The notes: generated from the sequence alone by a model not told the origin. A stretch of DNA of 8,048 nt from Gammaproteobacteria bacterium (GCA_030638455.1 DAOWEP010000007.1:1-8048), one strand, 5' to 3'; counted from the stretch's first letter, positions 1-5,370 are shown. Translations and numbers: made by a program.

Positions 1-1
1 A

Positions 2-21
2 CAGCCTTTGGATAAAGGCTG
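2..21 (-). terminator. Stem-loop after rpsI, probable end of the rplM-rpsI transcript
   Basis: CAGCCTTT (2-9) and AAAGGCTG (14-21) form a perfect 8-bp stem with a GGAT loop, about 50 nt past the rpsI stop codon. On the minus strand the U-tract that would make it an intrinsic terminator would lie beyond position 1, outside the window, so only the stem can be seen. On the plus strand the following bases are CTTTCTG, not a T-run. Confidence 0.45.
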
Positions 22-40
22 CTTTCTGTACTACATCCCT

Positions 41-61
41 TGCTACGCAATAAGCGAAGCA
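41..61 (-). other. Imperfect stem-loop just after the rpsI stop
   Basis: TGCTACGC (41-48) and GCGAAGCA (54-61) pair in 7 of 8 positions around a 5-nt loop, beginning 12 nt after the rpsI stop codon. No U-tract follows on either strand. It may protect the 3' end of the mRNA or be chance. Confidence 0.25.
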
Positions 62-72
62 GGAAAAATATG

Positions 73-468
73 TTAACGCTTGGAATACTGCGGGGCTTTA
101 CGAGCCTTACGTAGACCAATCTTCTTACGCTCTACCTTACGCGCATCACGGGTAACAAAACCTGCCTTGCGTAACGGGGGGCGTAATGTTTCATCATAAG
201 ACATTAATGCGCGGGTTATACCATGACGAATCGCGCCTGCCTGGCCACTGATACCACCACCGGTTACGGTAACCATTATGTCAAACTTGTCTTTCAGTTC
301 GACCAGTTCCAGTGGCTGACGCACCAGCATTCTTGCTGTTGGCCTGCCGAAGTAACGATCAATCGAATGATTATTGATAATGATATCGCCTTTTCCAGGA
401 CGCAGAAAAACCCTTGCTGTTGAGCTCTTGCGACGACCAGTTGCGGTATATTGCTCTGTAGCTGCCAT
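73..468 (-). CDS. rpsI: 30S ribosomal protein S9 (uS9)
   Basis: This is a structural protein of the small ribosomal subunit head; the C-terminal tail of uS9 reaches the P-site tRNA. The 131 residues match the family's usual length (E. coli about 130). Visible landmarks are [12 protein letters not shown] near residue 10, RQPLELVEL near 50, the glycine-rich [19 protein letters not shown] at about 70-88, the basic [24 protein letters not shown] segment and the invariant C-terminal SKR. The start ATG (466-468) begins [13 protein letters not shown]. Its Shine-Dalgarno is poor (ACGGATAAC about 5 nt upstream). The gene lies 67 nt downstream of rplM on the same strand, the usual bacterial rplM-rpsI operon, and probably shares its promoter. 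Identification is essentially certain. Confidence 0.98.
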   Translation of the reverse strand: MAATEQYTATGRRKSSTARVFLRPGKGDIIINNHSIDRYFGRPTARMLVRQPLELVELKDKFDIMVTVTGGGISGQAGAIRHGITRALMSYDETLRPPLRKAGFVTRDARKVERKKIGLRKARKAPQYSKR

Positions 469-535
469 ACTTGTTATCCGTTTAGTTTATAATCTGTTTC
501 AGTATCGTAGTAACTTAAGTTGACTGTAGCTTTAG

Positions 536-964
536 TTACAGTTCCAACGCTATTGGCTGTTGTGCTGTATGTGCATGCTCCGTACCTGCATATACCTTAA
601 GCTTGCGGAACATTGCGCGACCCAGCGGGTTTTTCGGGAGCATGCCCTTTACCGCTATTTCAATTACACGGGCTGGTGATTTCTCCAGCATTTTTTCAAG
701 GCTTGCGCTCTTGAGATTGCCCACATAACCCGTATGACGATAATACATTTTGTCCTTGAGCTTGTTTCCGCTCACATGAATTTTTTCCGCATTTACCACA
801 ACGATGTAATCGCCGGTATCTACATGCGGTGTATATTCCGGCTTGTGTTTGCCACGTAAACGACGGGCAATTTCAGTAGCCATTCTGCCAAGGGTCTTGC
901 CATTGGCGTCAATTATGTACCAGTCCCGCTTAACTTCGGCTGGTTTTGCACTAAAGGTCTTCAT
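536..964 (-). CDS. rplM: 50S ribosomal protein L13 (uL13)
   Basis: This is a large-subunit ribosomal protein that acts early in 50S assembly. The protein from the chosen start is 142 residues, the same length as E. coli L13. It begins [20 protein letters not shown] and contains [61 protein letters not shown] and the HTAQQP tail typical of the family. The reading frame stays open 25 codons further upstream, but that extension ([13 protein letters not shown]...) resembles nothing in L13. The ATG at 962-964 has a good AGGA 6 nt before it, which decides the start. It is the first gene of the rplM-rpsI operon. In E. coli L13 is reported to repress translation of its own mRNA through the leader; whether that holds here cannot be seen. 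Confidence 0.98.
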   Translation of the reverse strand: MKTFSAKPAEVKRDWYIIDANGKTLGRMATEIARRLRGKHKPEYTPHVDTGDYIVVVNAEKIHVSGNKLKDKMYYRHTGYVGNLKSASLEKMLEKSPARVIEIAVKGMLPKNPLGRAMFRKLKVYAGTEHAHTAQQPIALEL

Positions 965-1060
965 TGAGTTTCCTGCTCTGGTGAGCTTACTATGCCTTGA
1001 AAGGCGGCAAATATTACATAAGAAGGCCGTAATATACAAGCGCTCCCCACCTAAAAAACC
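965..1060 (-). promoter_or_regulatory. Leader and possible promoter of rplM
   Basis: The only good ribosome binding site here is AGGA, 6 nt before the rplM ATG. A TATATT at 1031-1036 (minus) is the best -10-like hexamer, but no good -35 sits 16-18 bp upstream, so the promoter call is weak. A short hairpin GCCT-TTCA-AGGC lies in the leader at about 992-1004. The leader is separated from the upstream minus-strand unit by the terminator at 1091-1122. Confidence 0.25.
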
Positions 1061-1090
1061 CTGAAAATCAGTGGACCTTGAATTTCAGAC

Positions 1091-1122
1091 AAAAAAAAGC
1101 GCAGCAAGTAGGGGCTGCGCTT
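1091..1122 (-). terminator. Intrinsic terminator, minus strand
   Basis: AAGCGCAGC (1097-1105) and GCTGCGCTT (1114-1122) form a perfect 9-bp G+C-rich stem with an 8-nt loop. Read on the minus strand it runs directly into eight T residues (complement of 1091-1098), a textbook Rho-independent terminator. The nearest annotated minus-strand gene upstream, the ferredoxin, ends more than 330 nt away, so the terminator appears to serve a separate transcript (see the ncRNA entry). Confidence 0.85.
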
Positions 1123-1196
1123 AAAAATCCACCATAAAGGAGGAGGAATGGAGGAGTATTACTTAAATAATGAAAAAAACTACAGTAAATAAGTAT
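1091..1196 (-). ncRNA. Candidate small RNA with an anti-Shine-Dalgarno hairpin loop
   Basis: No protein is encoded here on the minus strand, yet the stretch has a promoter in front (1203-1231) and an intrinsic terminator at its end. Taking A1196 as the likely first base, the RNA would be about 106 nt with three stems. A 5' stem UACUUA/UAAGUA (1190-1195 with 1160-1165) encloses a U-rich loop. A middle hairpin pairs CCUCCAU (1148-1154) with AUGGUGG (1129-1135), with one U-U mismatch, around a 12-nt loop UCCUCCUCCUUU (1136-1147). The terminator hairpin follows 6 nt later. The loop contains CCUCCUUU, like the 3' end of 16S rRNA, so it could pair with ribosome binding sites of mRNAs. C-rich loops of this kind are known in trans-acting small RNAs of other proteobacteria (the cuckoo family, Xanthomonas sX13). 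I cannot assign it to a known family. Expression is inferred only. Confidence 0.55.
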
Positions 1197-1202
1197 GTAA
1201 GT

Positions 1203-1231
1203 ATTTTCTAATATTCTAATGGGCTTGTCAA
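1203..1231 (-). promoter_or_regulatory. Sigma-70-type promoter for the candidate small RNA
   Basis: On the minus strand a perfect TTGACA -35 (1226-1231) is followed after exactly 17 bp by GAAAAT (1203-1208), a 4 of 6 match to TATAAT, in an A+T-rich setting. Transcription would begin about 7 nt later at A1196. There is no open reading frame of note behind it before the terminator at 1091-1122. Confidence 0.5.
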
Positions 1232-1454
1232 CATATTATTACCAATAAATATCAGTGAGTACCTTATATAACCCGATAAATTAGCCATATACTGTTGTTT
1301 TATCTATATTTAGTTCGATTTCTGGTGGATTTAGTACGCCATGATCTACAACAAGCCGGAATGTAAAACGAATATTTTGCGGGTAAAAAACCCATAAATA
1401 AGCTTTAACCACAAATGCAGGAAGAATAAAGAAAGGGATGGGAATCAGAGATGG
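1232..1454. other. A+T-rich gene-free stretch between the small-RNA candidate and the ferredoxin gene
   Basis: I see no credible gene here on either strand. The longest start-to-stop frames are under 20 codons and lack ribosome binding sites. A weak 4-bp stem GGGT/ACCC around five A residues (1381-1393) is the only structure, and it has no U-tract in the right place, so no clear terminator follows the ferredoxin gene. Confidence 0.5.
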
Positions 1455-1766
1455 CTATATTTTAAGCCTGTTTACAGGACGCCCATTGACGAGGTGCTCT
1501 TCAATAATTTCATCCAGGTCATCCTTATCTACATAGGTATACCAGGTTTCTTCAGGGTATATGACCAACACCGGCCCTTCTTCGCACCTGTCCAGGCAAC
1601 CTGCCGTATTAATTCTGACTCCACCCTTCCCGGCCAAACCTCTCTGTTTGATGCCTGATTTCACATAATCCCTCATGGCCTGGGCATCGCCACTCTTCTG
1701 GCAACAAGCACGGCCATCGTCGCGCAGGTTGGTACAGAAAAATACATGATGTCGAAAATAGGACAT
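1455..1766 (-). CDS. (2Fe-2S) ferredoxin, thioredoxin-like fold type
   Basis: This is a small soluble electron carrier of 103 residues. The cysteine pattern fits the thioredoxin-like [2Fe-2S] ferredoxins: C11 in FFCTNLRDDGRACC, C21/C22, then C57 and C61 in RINTAGCLDRCEEGP, followed by the typical VLVIYPEETWYTYV strand and an acidic C-terminal helix (DLDEIIEEHL). Four of the five cysteines should bind the cluster; which of C21 and C22 is used cannot be told. The frame is open further upstream, but that part (MPLATCHLPLATC...) is translated 7-bp repeat, so I start at ATG 1764-1766 (MSYFRHHVFF). There is no Shine-Dalgarno before it: TATCTTTTCTCC directly precedes the ATG. It diverges from coq7. 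Its redox partner is unknown. Confidence 0.88.
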   Translation of the reverse strand: MSYFRHHVFFCTNLRDDGRACCQKSGDAQAMRDYVKSGIKQRGLAGKGGVRINTAGCLDRCEEGPVLVIYPEETWYTYVDKDDLDEIIEEHLVNGRPVNRLKI

Positions 1767-1771
1767 GGAGA

Positions 1772-1824
1772 AAAGATACAGGATGCAAGTGGCAAGTGGC
1801 AAGTGGCAAGTGGCAAGTGGCAAG
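1772..1824 (-). repeat. Heptamer array, left arm (CTTGCCA x5 plus variants)
   Basis: Read on the minus strand: five perfect tandem CTTGCCA units (1790-1824), then CTTGCAT, CCTGTAT and a partial CTTT (to 1772), five bases before the ferredoxin start codon. On the plus strand it appears as GCAAGTG repeated. It is the inverted partner of the array at 1860-1891. Seven-base units do not preserve the reading frame, so it is a DNA-level repeat and not part of the protein. Confidence 0.95.
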
Positions 1825-1859
1825 TATGGTAGAACAGGGTCACTGAAATATTACAGCGA

Positions 1860-1891
1860 CTTGCATCTTGCCACTTGCCTCTTGTATCTTT
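1860..1891 (+). repeat. Heptamer array, right arm (CTTGCNN x4)
   Basis: Read on the plus strand: CTTGCAT, CTTGCCA, CTTGCCT, CTTGTAT, then CTTT, ending six bases before the coq7 ATG. It is the inverted and diverged counterpart of 1772-1824; both arms end in a (C/T)TGTAT heptad plus CTTT towards their gene. The 35 bp between the arms (1825-1859) is the only unique sequence left between the two genes. Confidence 0.92.
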
Positions 1892-1897
1892 AAGTTT

Positions 1898-2542
1898 ATG
1901 ACGACAAGAAACTATAGCCCCATAGACAATCTACTGATTAATTTAGACCAGGCAGTACGTACCGTCTTTGGTAAACCACAGGTCACCGAACGTTCTAATC
2001 CTGCAGGTGGCATTGATTCGCCAAAACTCAGTGCAAAAGAAACCCGACATTGTGCAGGCTTGATGAGAATCAACCATGCCGGGGAGGTATGTGCCCAGGC
2101 CCTGTATCAGGGGCAGGCACTGACAGCAAAATTACCGGAAGTGCGTGCCAGTATGGAACGTGCCGCACAGGAAGAAAATGATCACCTGGAATGGTGCGAA
2201 GGCAGACTAACAGAATTAGGAAGCCAGACCAGTTACCTGAATCCATTCTGGTATATCGGATCTTTTGCCATGGGTGCAACTGCCGGTTTGATTGGTGACA
2301 AGTGGAGCCTGGGATTTGTCGCTGAAACTGAACGACAGGTTGTTCGTCATCTGGATAAACACCTTACGCAATTACCCGAAAAGGATGACAAAAGCAAGGC
2401 GATCCTGGAACAGATGAAGTCAGATGAATTACGTCATGCCACTACTGCACTGGAAGCAGGTGCTGCAGAATTACCAGGCCCCGTAAAAAAAATGATGGGT
2501 ATAACGTCAAAGATTATGACGAAAACTACTTATAGGATATAA
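1898..2542 (+). CDS. coq7: 2-polyprenyl-3-methyl-6-methoxy-1,4-benzoquinone monooxygenase (Coq7/UbiF-type)
   Basis: This is a di-iron, membrane-associated hydroxylase that adds the C6 hydroxyl in ubiquinone (coenzyme Q) synthesis, using O2. The protein has 214 residues, as in Pseudomonas. The six iron ligands are all visible: E63 (RINHAGEV), E93 and H96 (EENDH), E145 (VAETE), E177 and H180 (DELRH). The first E-to-E spacings of 30 and 52 agree with human COQ7 as I remember it. The hydrophobic stretch around [17 protein letters not shown] (about 119-135) and the C-terminal [10 protein letters not shown] are also typical. A TTG 30 nt upstream would extend the frame (PLASCIFKF), but those codons are the 7-bp repeat, so I start at ATG 1898. 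No Shine-Dalgarno is present (CTTTAAGTTT precedes the ATG). It is convergent with speD. Confidence 0.97.
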   Translation: MTTRNYSPIDNLLINLDQAVRTVFGKPQVTERSNPAGGIDSPKLSAKETRHCAGLMRINHAGEVCAQALYQGQALTAKLPEVRASMERAAQEENDHLEWCEGRLTELGSQTSYLNPFWYIGSFAMGATAGLIGDKWSLGFVAETERQVVRHLDKHLTQLPEKDDKSKAILEQMKSDELRHATTALEAGAAELPGPVKKMMGITSKIMTKTTYRI

Positions 2543-2546
2543 GTGT

Positions 2547-2574
2547 CTAGTTACCAGGAGCTAGACACCAGGAA
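2547..2574 (+). repeat. Degenerate heptads CYAGNNN and overlapping stem-loop after coq7
   Basis: Four consecutive 7-bp units, CTAGTTA, CCAGGAG, CTAGACA and CCAGGAA, keep C-Y-A-G in register. They overlap a perfect 8-bp inverted repeat GTGTCTAG (2543-2550) / CTAGACAC (2561-2568) that starts right at the coq7 stop. With no T-run after it on either strand, it is a doubtful terminator. It is the only strong stem between the convergent genes coq7 and speD. Confidence 0.65.
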
Positions 2575-2636
2575 CCCCAAATTTATTGGAATTTTCTCTT
2601 CAACTTATCCGGGATACAGAAACCAACCCCTGTAAA

Positions 2637-2650
2637 CTAGTGACTAGCAA
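2637..2650 (+). repeat. Second short cluster of CTAGNNN heptads before the speD stop
   Basis: CTAGTGA and CTAGCAA are adjacent 7-bp units followed by CTG in the same register, 6 bp from the end of speD. They match the pattern at 2547-2574 and are probably a remnant of the same repeat family. Confidence 0.45.
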
Positions 2651-2655
2651 CTGCT

Positions 2656-3471
2656 TCAAAGCTTCATACTCTTGCTGATATTTCGGCCGTAATAGATCTC
2701 CGCCATTTCTCTTTTGATTTGCTCAAAAACTGTTTTCTGCTCTTTTGCTGACAAGTCATCTATTTCTATATCAAAAAGATAATTATCCAGATCCAGATCT
2801 TTGAGTATCATTTTGGTATGAAAAATATTTTCCTGATATACATTAACATCCAACATTGAATACATTTGCAACGTATCTTTAGACAGATAATTCTGGATTG
2901 AATTGATTTTATGATCAATGAAATGCTTCTTTCCCTTCACGTCTCGGGTAAACCCGCGCACACGGTAATCCAGCGTTACAATATCCGAATCAAAACTATG
3001 GATAAGGTAGTTCAGTGCCTTTAGTGGCGAAACCCTACCGCAAGTTGCCACATCAATATCTACACGGAACGTACTAATGCCATTATCCGGATGACTCTCG
3101 GGATAGGTATGAACAGTAAGATGACTCTTGTCCAGATGACCAACGACCGCTTCAGGTAATGGGCCAGGTGCTTCAGTATTGGAAAGCTCTTCAGCTGCGG
3201 CATGCTCTTCTGATACCAGCATGGTGACGCTAGCCCCTTCAGGGTCATAGTCCTGACGCGCGATATTCAGGATATTTGCCCCGATAATTTCTGCTACATC
3301 CGTCAGGATATGGGTCAGGCGCTCTGCATTGTATTCTTCATCAATATATTGAATATATTTTCTACGCTGCGCTGGCGTTTTTGCATAACAGATATCGTAA
3401 ATATTAAAACTAAGTGTTTTGGTGAGATTGTTGAAGCCCTGTAACTTCAGTTTTCTTTGTGTCCTGGGCAT
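2656..3471 (-). CDS. speD: S-adenosylmethionine decarboxylase proenzyme (class 1A)
   Basis: SpeD decarboxylates S-adenosylmethionine to give the aminopropyl donor for spermidine synthesis in the cytoplasm. The 271 residues closely follow E. coli SpeD (264): [26 protein letters not shown] at the N-terminus, [26 protein letters not shown], then the self-cleavage site HLDKSH with K115-S116, where the serine becomes the pyruvoyl cofactor. HTYPESHP (121-128), C144 in [44 protein letters not shown] and EIYYGRN at the C-terminus are all present. The start ATG 3469-3471 adds about six residues to the E. coli N-terminus; no other start fits, and its ribosome binding site is weak (ACAGTTAAAAACTT). It lies 77 nt after the VOC gene on the same strand. 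A 28-codon frame overlaps its start (see findings). Confidence 0.97.
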   Translation of the reverse strand: MPRTQRKLKLQGFNNLTKTLSFNIYDICYAKTPAQRRKYIQYIDEEYNAERLTHILTDVAEIIGANILNIARQDYDPEGASVTMLVSEEHAAAEELSNTEAPGPLPEAVVGHLDKSHLTVHTYPESHPDNGISTFRVDIDVATCGRVSPLKALNYLIHSFDSDIVTLDYRVRGFTRDVKGKKHFIDHKINSIQNYLSKDTLQMYSMLDVNVYQENIFHTKMILKDLDLDNYLFDIEIDDLSAKEQKTVFEQIKREMAEIYYGRNISKSMKL

Positions 3472-3548
3472 AAGTTTTTAACTGTAAATAATTTATCGAG
3501 AGTTTTGGGTTTAGGTCGTTCACGCACATCCATGTCCAAACAACAGAG

Positions 3549-3959
3549 TTAATCAACAACTTCTGATATAGGCGGATGAAAAATTATTTGCACTGCATTC
3601 CCGGCCGGGTCAGTGCAATAAAAACTACGTGCACCGTCTCGATGTGTACGAGGTTCGGTTTTCATGCTTACCCCTTCAGAAGATAAATAATTGTACCATT
3701 CATCAACCTGATCAGGCGTGTTTATGATAAACCCGATATGATCCAGACGTTGATGGCCTGATGGCTCGAAATCTTCCGCCCCTCTATGCAGCGCCAGGTT
3801 ATCGTTACCCGAGGTCAAGTACACATTATCTGGATCAGGGCGCCACTCAACCTTCATGCCTAATAAATTTACATAAAAGTTTTCACTTGCATCCAGGTCT
3901 CTGACAGTTAGCGCAACATGGCGCATCCCGGCCGTAGGTTGTGGTCTTGGCATACTCAT
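3549..3959 (-). CDS. VOC (glyoxalase/bleomycin-resistance/dioxygenase) family protein
   Basis: A single vicinal-oxygen-chelate domain of 136 residues in two beta-alpha-beta-beta-beta halves: MRHVALTVRDLDASENFYVNLLGMKVEWR (about 12-40) and RLDHIGFIINTPDQVDEWYNYLSSEGV (71-97), ending FYCTDPAGNAVQIIF (113-127). Candidate metal-binding residues are H14, H58, H74 and the position of Q124. Glyoxalase I normally has glutamate there, so a glyoxalase I reaction should not be assumed. The substrate cannot be told. ATG 3957-3959 is taken as start; M3 (ATG 3951-3953) or M12 are possible, since no strong ribosome binding site distinguishes them. The gene lies between yhfA (57 nt) and speD (77 nt) on the same strand and may be cotranscribed. 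From memory, this position is empty in Pseudomonas. Confidence 0.85.
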   Translation of the reverse strand: MSMPRPQPTAGMRHVALTVRDLDASENFYVNLLGMKVEWRPDPDNVYLTSGNDNLALHRGAEDFEPSGHQRLDHIGFIINTPDQVDEWYNYLSSEGVSMKTEPRTHRDGARSFYCTDPAGNAVQIIFHPPISEVVD

Positions 3960-4016
3960 TAATTCGATTCTTAATTAATTGCTTCCCACGCAAGTATGAA
4001 ATGCTTACTGAAGAAT

Positions 4017-4433
4017 TCAGTCCTCAATTATTTCGTAATCATGCGTAATTTCAGCGACCTTACCTAGCATGATCGATGCAGAGCAATACTTCTCTGCGGA
4101 AAGCTGGATTGCACGCTTGACCTGTTGATCTGACAGACCTTTACCGGTTACCACAAAATGTGCATGAATCCGTGTAAAAATCTTGGGCACCTGATCGGTT
4201 CGTTCGGCCTCCATCTGTACTTCACAATCTGTAACCGGTTGTCGGCCTTTCTTCAGGATATGTATAACATCGAATGCCGTACATCCCCCCATCCCCAGTA
4301 GCAGCATTTCCATAGGACGCACTCCCAGATTACGTCCACCGTCCTCTGGTGGGCCGTCCATGACCACACAATGCCCACTCCCGGATTCACCTAGAAAAGT
4401 GACGTTTTCTACCCATTTAATACGTGCCTTCAT
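4017..4433 (-). CDS. yhfA: OsmC/Ohr family protein, YhfA type
   Basis: A small cytoplasmic OsmC-family protein of 138 residues, very like E. coli YhfA: MKARIKWVENVTFLGESGSGH, RPMEMLLLGMGGCTAFDVIHILKKGRQ, DCEVQMEAERTDQVPKIFTRIHAHFVVTG and LSAEKYCSASIMLGKVAEITHDYEI. The two cysteines C51 and C117 sit where OsmC/Ohr proteins carry their peroxide-reducing pair, so a thiol peroxidase role is possible. YhfA itself has no firmly established function that I can name. The start ATG 4431-4433 has GGGAG about 8 nt upstream. It diverges from crp, as next to crp in E. coli and beside vfr in Pseudomonas, and heads the minus-strand group yhfA-VOC-speD. Confidence 0.92.
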   Translation of the reverse strand: MKARIKWVENVTFLGESGSGHCVVMDGPPEDGGRNLGVRPMEMLLLGMGGCTAFDVIHILKKGRQPVTDCEVQMEAERTDQVPKIFTRIHAHFVVTGKGLSDQQVKRAIQLSAEKYCSASIMLGKVAEITHDYEIIED

Positions 4434-4490
4434 GATTTAACTCCCACTTTCCAGTAATCCGTGCAGTGCTTCACTCTATTTGGTTATTAT

Positions 4491-4511
4491 GCCGTGCGGG
4501 AAGGGCACGGC
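4491..4511. other. G+C-rich stem-loop between yhfA and crp
   Basis: GCCGTGC (4491-4497) and GCACGGC (4505-4511) form a perfect 7-bp stem with a 7-nt GGGAAGG loop in the 285-bp divergent gap. No T-run follows on either strand, so it is not an intrinsic terminator. It would lie in the yhfA leader if that promoter is further upstream. The rest of the gap shows the possible crp promoter and a lone TGTGA half-site at 4603-4607. Confidence 0.4.
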
Positions 4512-4634
4512 TGCCAGGCAATTTCACAGCTTAGCCACACCACCTTAAGGGGGCGTAACATCGTAATAACGTATGTCAGGGTTTCCATATTGGCCCAAAT
4601 AGTGTGAATTAGTGCCCGGGTTAGAGTAACATAG

Positions 4635-4664
4635 TTCGACAATAGAGCGGACCTTGCCTACACT
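4635..4664 (+). promoter_or_regulatory. Possible crp promoter
   Basis: TTCGAC (4635-4640) and TACACT (4659-4664) are separated by 18 bp and resemble a weak sigma-70 promoter (4 of 6 matches each). Transcription would start near 4671, about 48 nt before the preferred crp start. No complete CRP operator (TGTGA-N6-TCACA) overlaps it, so autoregulation is not supported by sequence. Confidence 0.3.
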
Positions 4665-4718
4665 TGGTACTTAAGAAGTTAACAATGTACCTCACCAGTG
4701 AGTACAAGAATTCTAACG

Positions 4719-5366
4719 ATGACAAAACTCCCTACACCAAAAATAGAAAGCGGTACTGGCAATGCTACCATTGACCGGTTTCTTGAGCACTGTCACAAAC
4801 GACGTTATCCTGCAAAAAGCGTAATCATTTACGCAGGCGATCACCCGGATGTGCTGTATTACATCGTAAAAGGTTCTGTATCCGTTTTGATAGAAGATGA
4901 AAACGGCAGGGAAATCGTGCTTGCATATCTCAATAAAGGTGATTTTTTTGGGGAAATGGGACTGTTTGATGACTCTGCTCGCAGCGCGTGGGTACGCACC
5001 AAGGCAGAGTGCGAACTGGCTGAAATCAGCTATTCACGTTACCGCCAGATTGCAGAGCAAGATACCAAGATTCTGTTTGAACTGGCCTCCCAAATGGCTG
5101 CACGACTACGAAAGACCAGCCAAAAAGTTGGAAATCTGGCCTTTATGGATGTAACCGGCCGTGTTGCCCGAACCTTGCTGGATTTGAGCAAGGAACCAGA
5201 TGCCATGACGCATCCGGATGGTATGCAAATAAAGATTACTCGTCAGGAAATTGGTCGAATCGTAGGCTGTTCGCGCGAAATGGTCGGGCGGGTACTAAAG
5301 AACCTTGAAGAACAAAATCTGGTTTATGTTAAGGGTAAGACGATCGTCGTTTTTGGTACGCGCTAG
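4719..5366 (+). CDS. crp: cAMP receptor protein / Vfr-like global transcription regulator
   Basis: A CRP-family DNA-binding regulator of 215 residues, nearest in wording to Pseudomonas Vfr. The N-terminal cyclic-nucleotide domain has [18 protein letters not shown], the phosphate-binding [10 protein letters not shown] with G78-E79, and R88-S89. T133 and S134 in the C-helix ([12 protein letters not shown]) contact cAMP in E. coli CRP. The activation-region loop is nearly unchanged ([11 protein letters not shown], 158-168). The helix-turn-helix [27 protein letters not shown] carries R186, E187 and R191, the residues reading TGTGA. The stretch between E79 and R88 is one residue shorter than in E. 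coli. ATG 4719 is chosen because it gives a Vfr-like length; a GTG at 4698 would add seven residues, and neither has a strong ribosome binding site. It is convergent with the beta-barrel gene. Confidence 0.96.
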   Translation: MTKLPTPKIESGTGNATIDRFLEHCHKRRYPAKSVIIYAGDHPDVLYYIVKGSVSVLIEDENGREIVLAYLNKGDFFGEMGLFDDSARSAWVRTKAECELAEISYSRYRQIAEQDTKILFELASQMAARLRKTSQKVGNLAFMDVTGRVARTLLDLSKEPDAMTHPDGMQIKITRQEIGRIVGCSREMVGRVLKNLEEQNLVYVKGKTIVVFGTR

Positions 5367-5370
5367 CTTC

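Noticed and set aside
965..1039. 25-residue N-terminal extension of L13
   Set aside because: L13 starts at MKTF, with AGGA 6 nt upstream; the extension has no family support.
1381..1393. Terminator of the ferredoxin gene
   Set aside because: Only a 4-bp stem around an A-run, with no T-tract after it on the minus strand.
1341..1397. 18-codon frame MIYNKPECKTNILRVKNP
   Set aside because: No ribosome binding site and no recognisable protein; likely chance in A+T-rich intergenic DNA.
1767..1823. N-terminal extension of the ferredoxin (MPLATCHLPLATC...)
   Set aside because: These codons are the translated CTTGCCA heptamer array, and the ferredoxin fold begins at MSYFRHHVFF.
1785..1825. CRISPR-like array
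   Set aside because: The units are 7 bp and directly adjacent with no spacers; this is a tandem microsatellite-type repeat.
1868..1897. TTG start extending Coq7 by ten residues (PLASCIFKF)
   Set aside because: The extension lies in the repeat array; Coq7 proteins begin near the ATG at 1898 and the resulting 214 residues match the family.
4603..4618. CRP operator for autoregulation
   Set aside because: Only the TGTGA half is present; six bases later the sequence is GCCCG, not TCACA.
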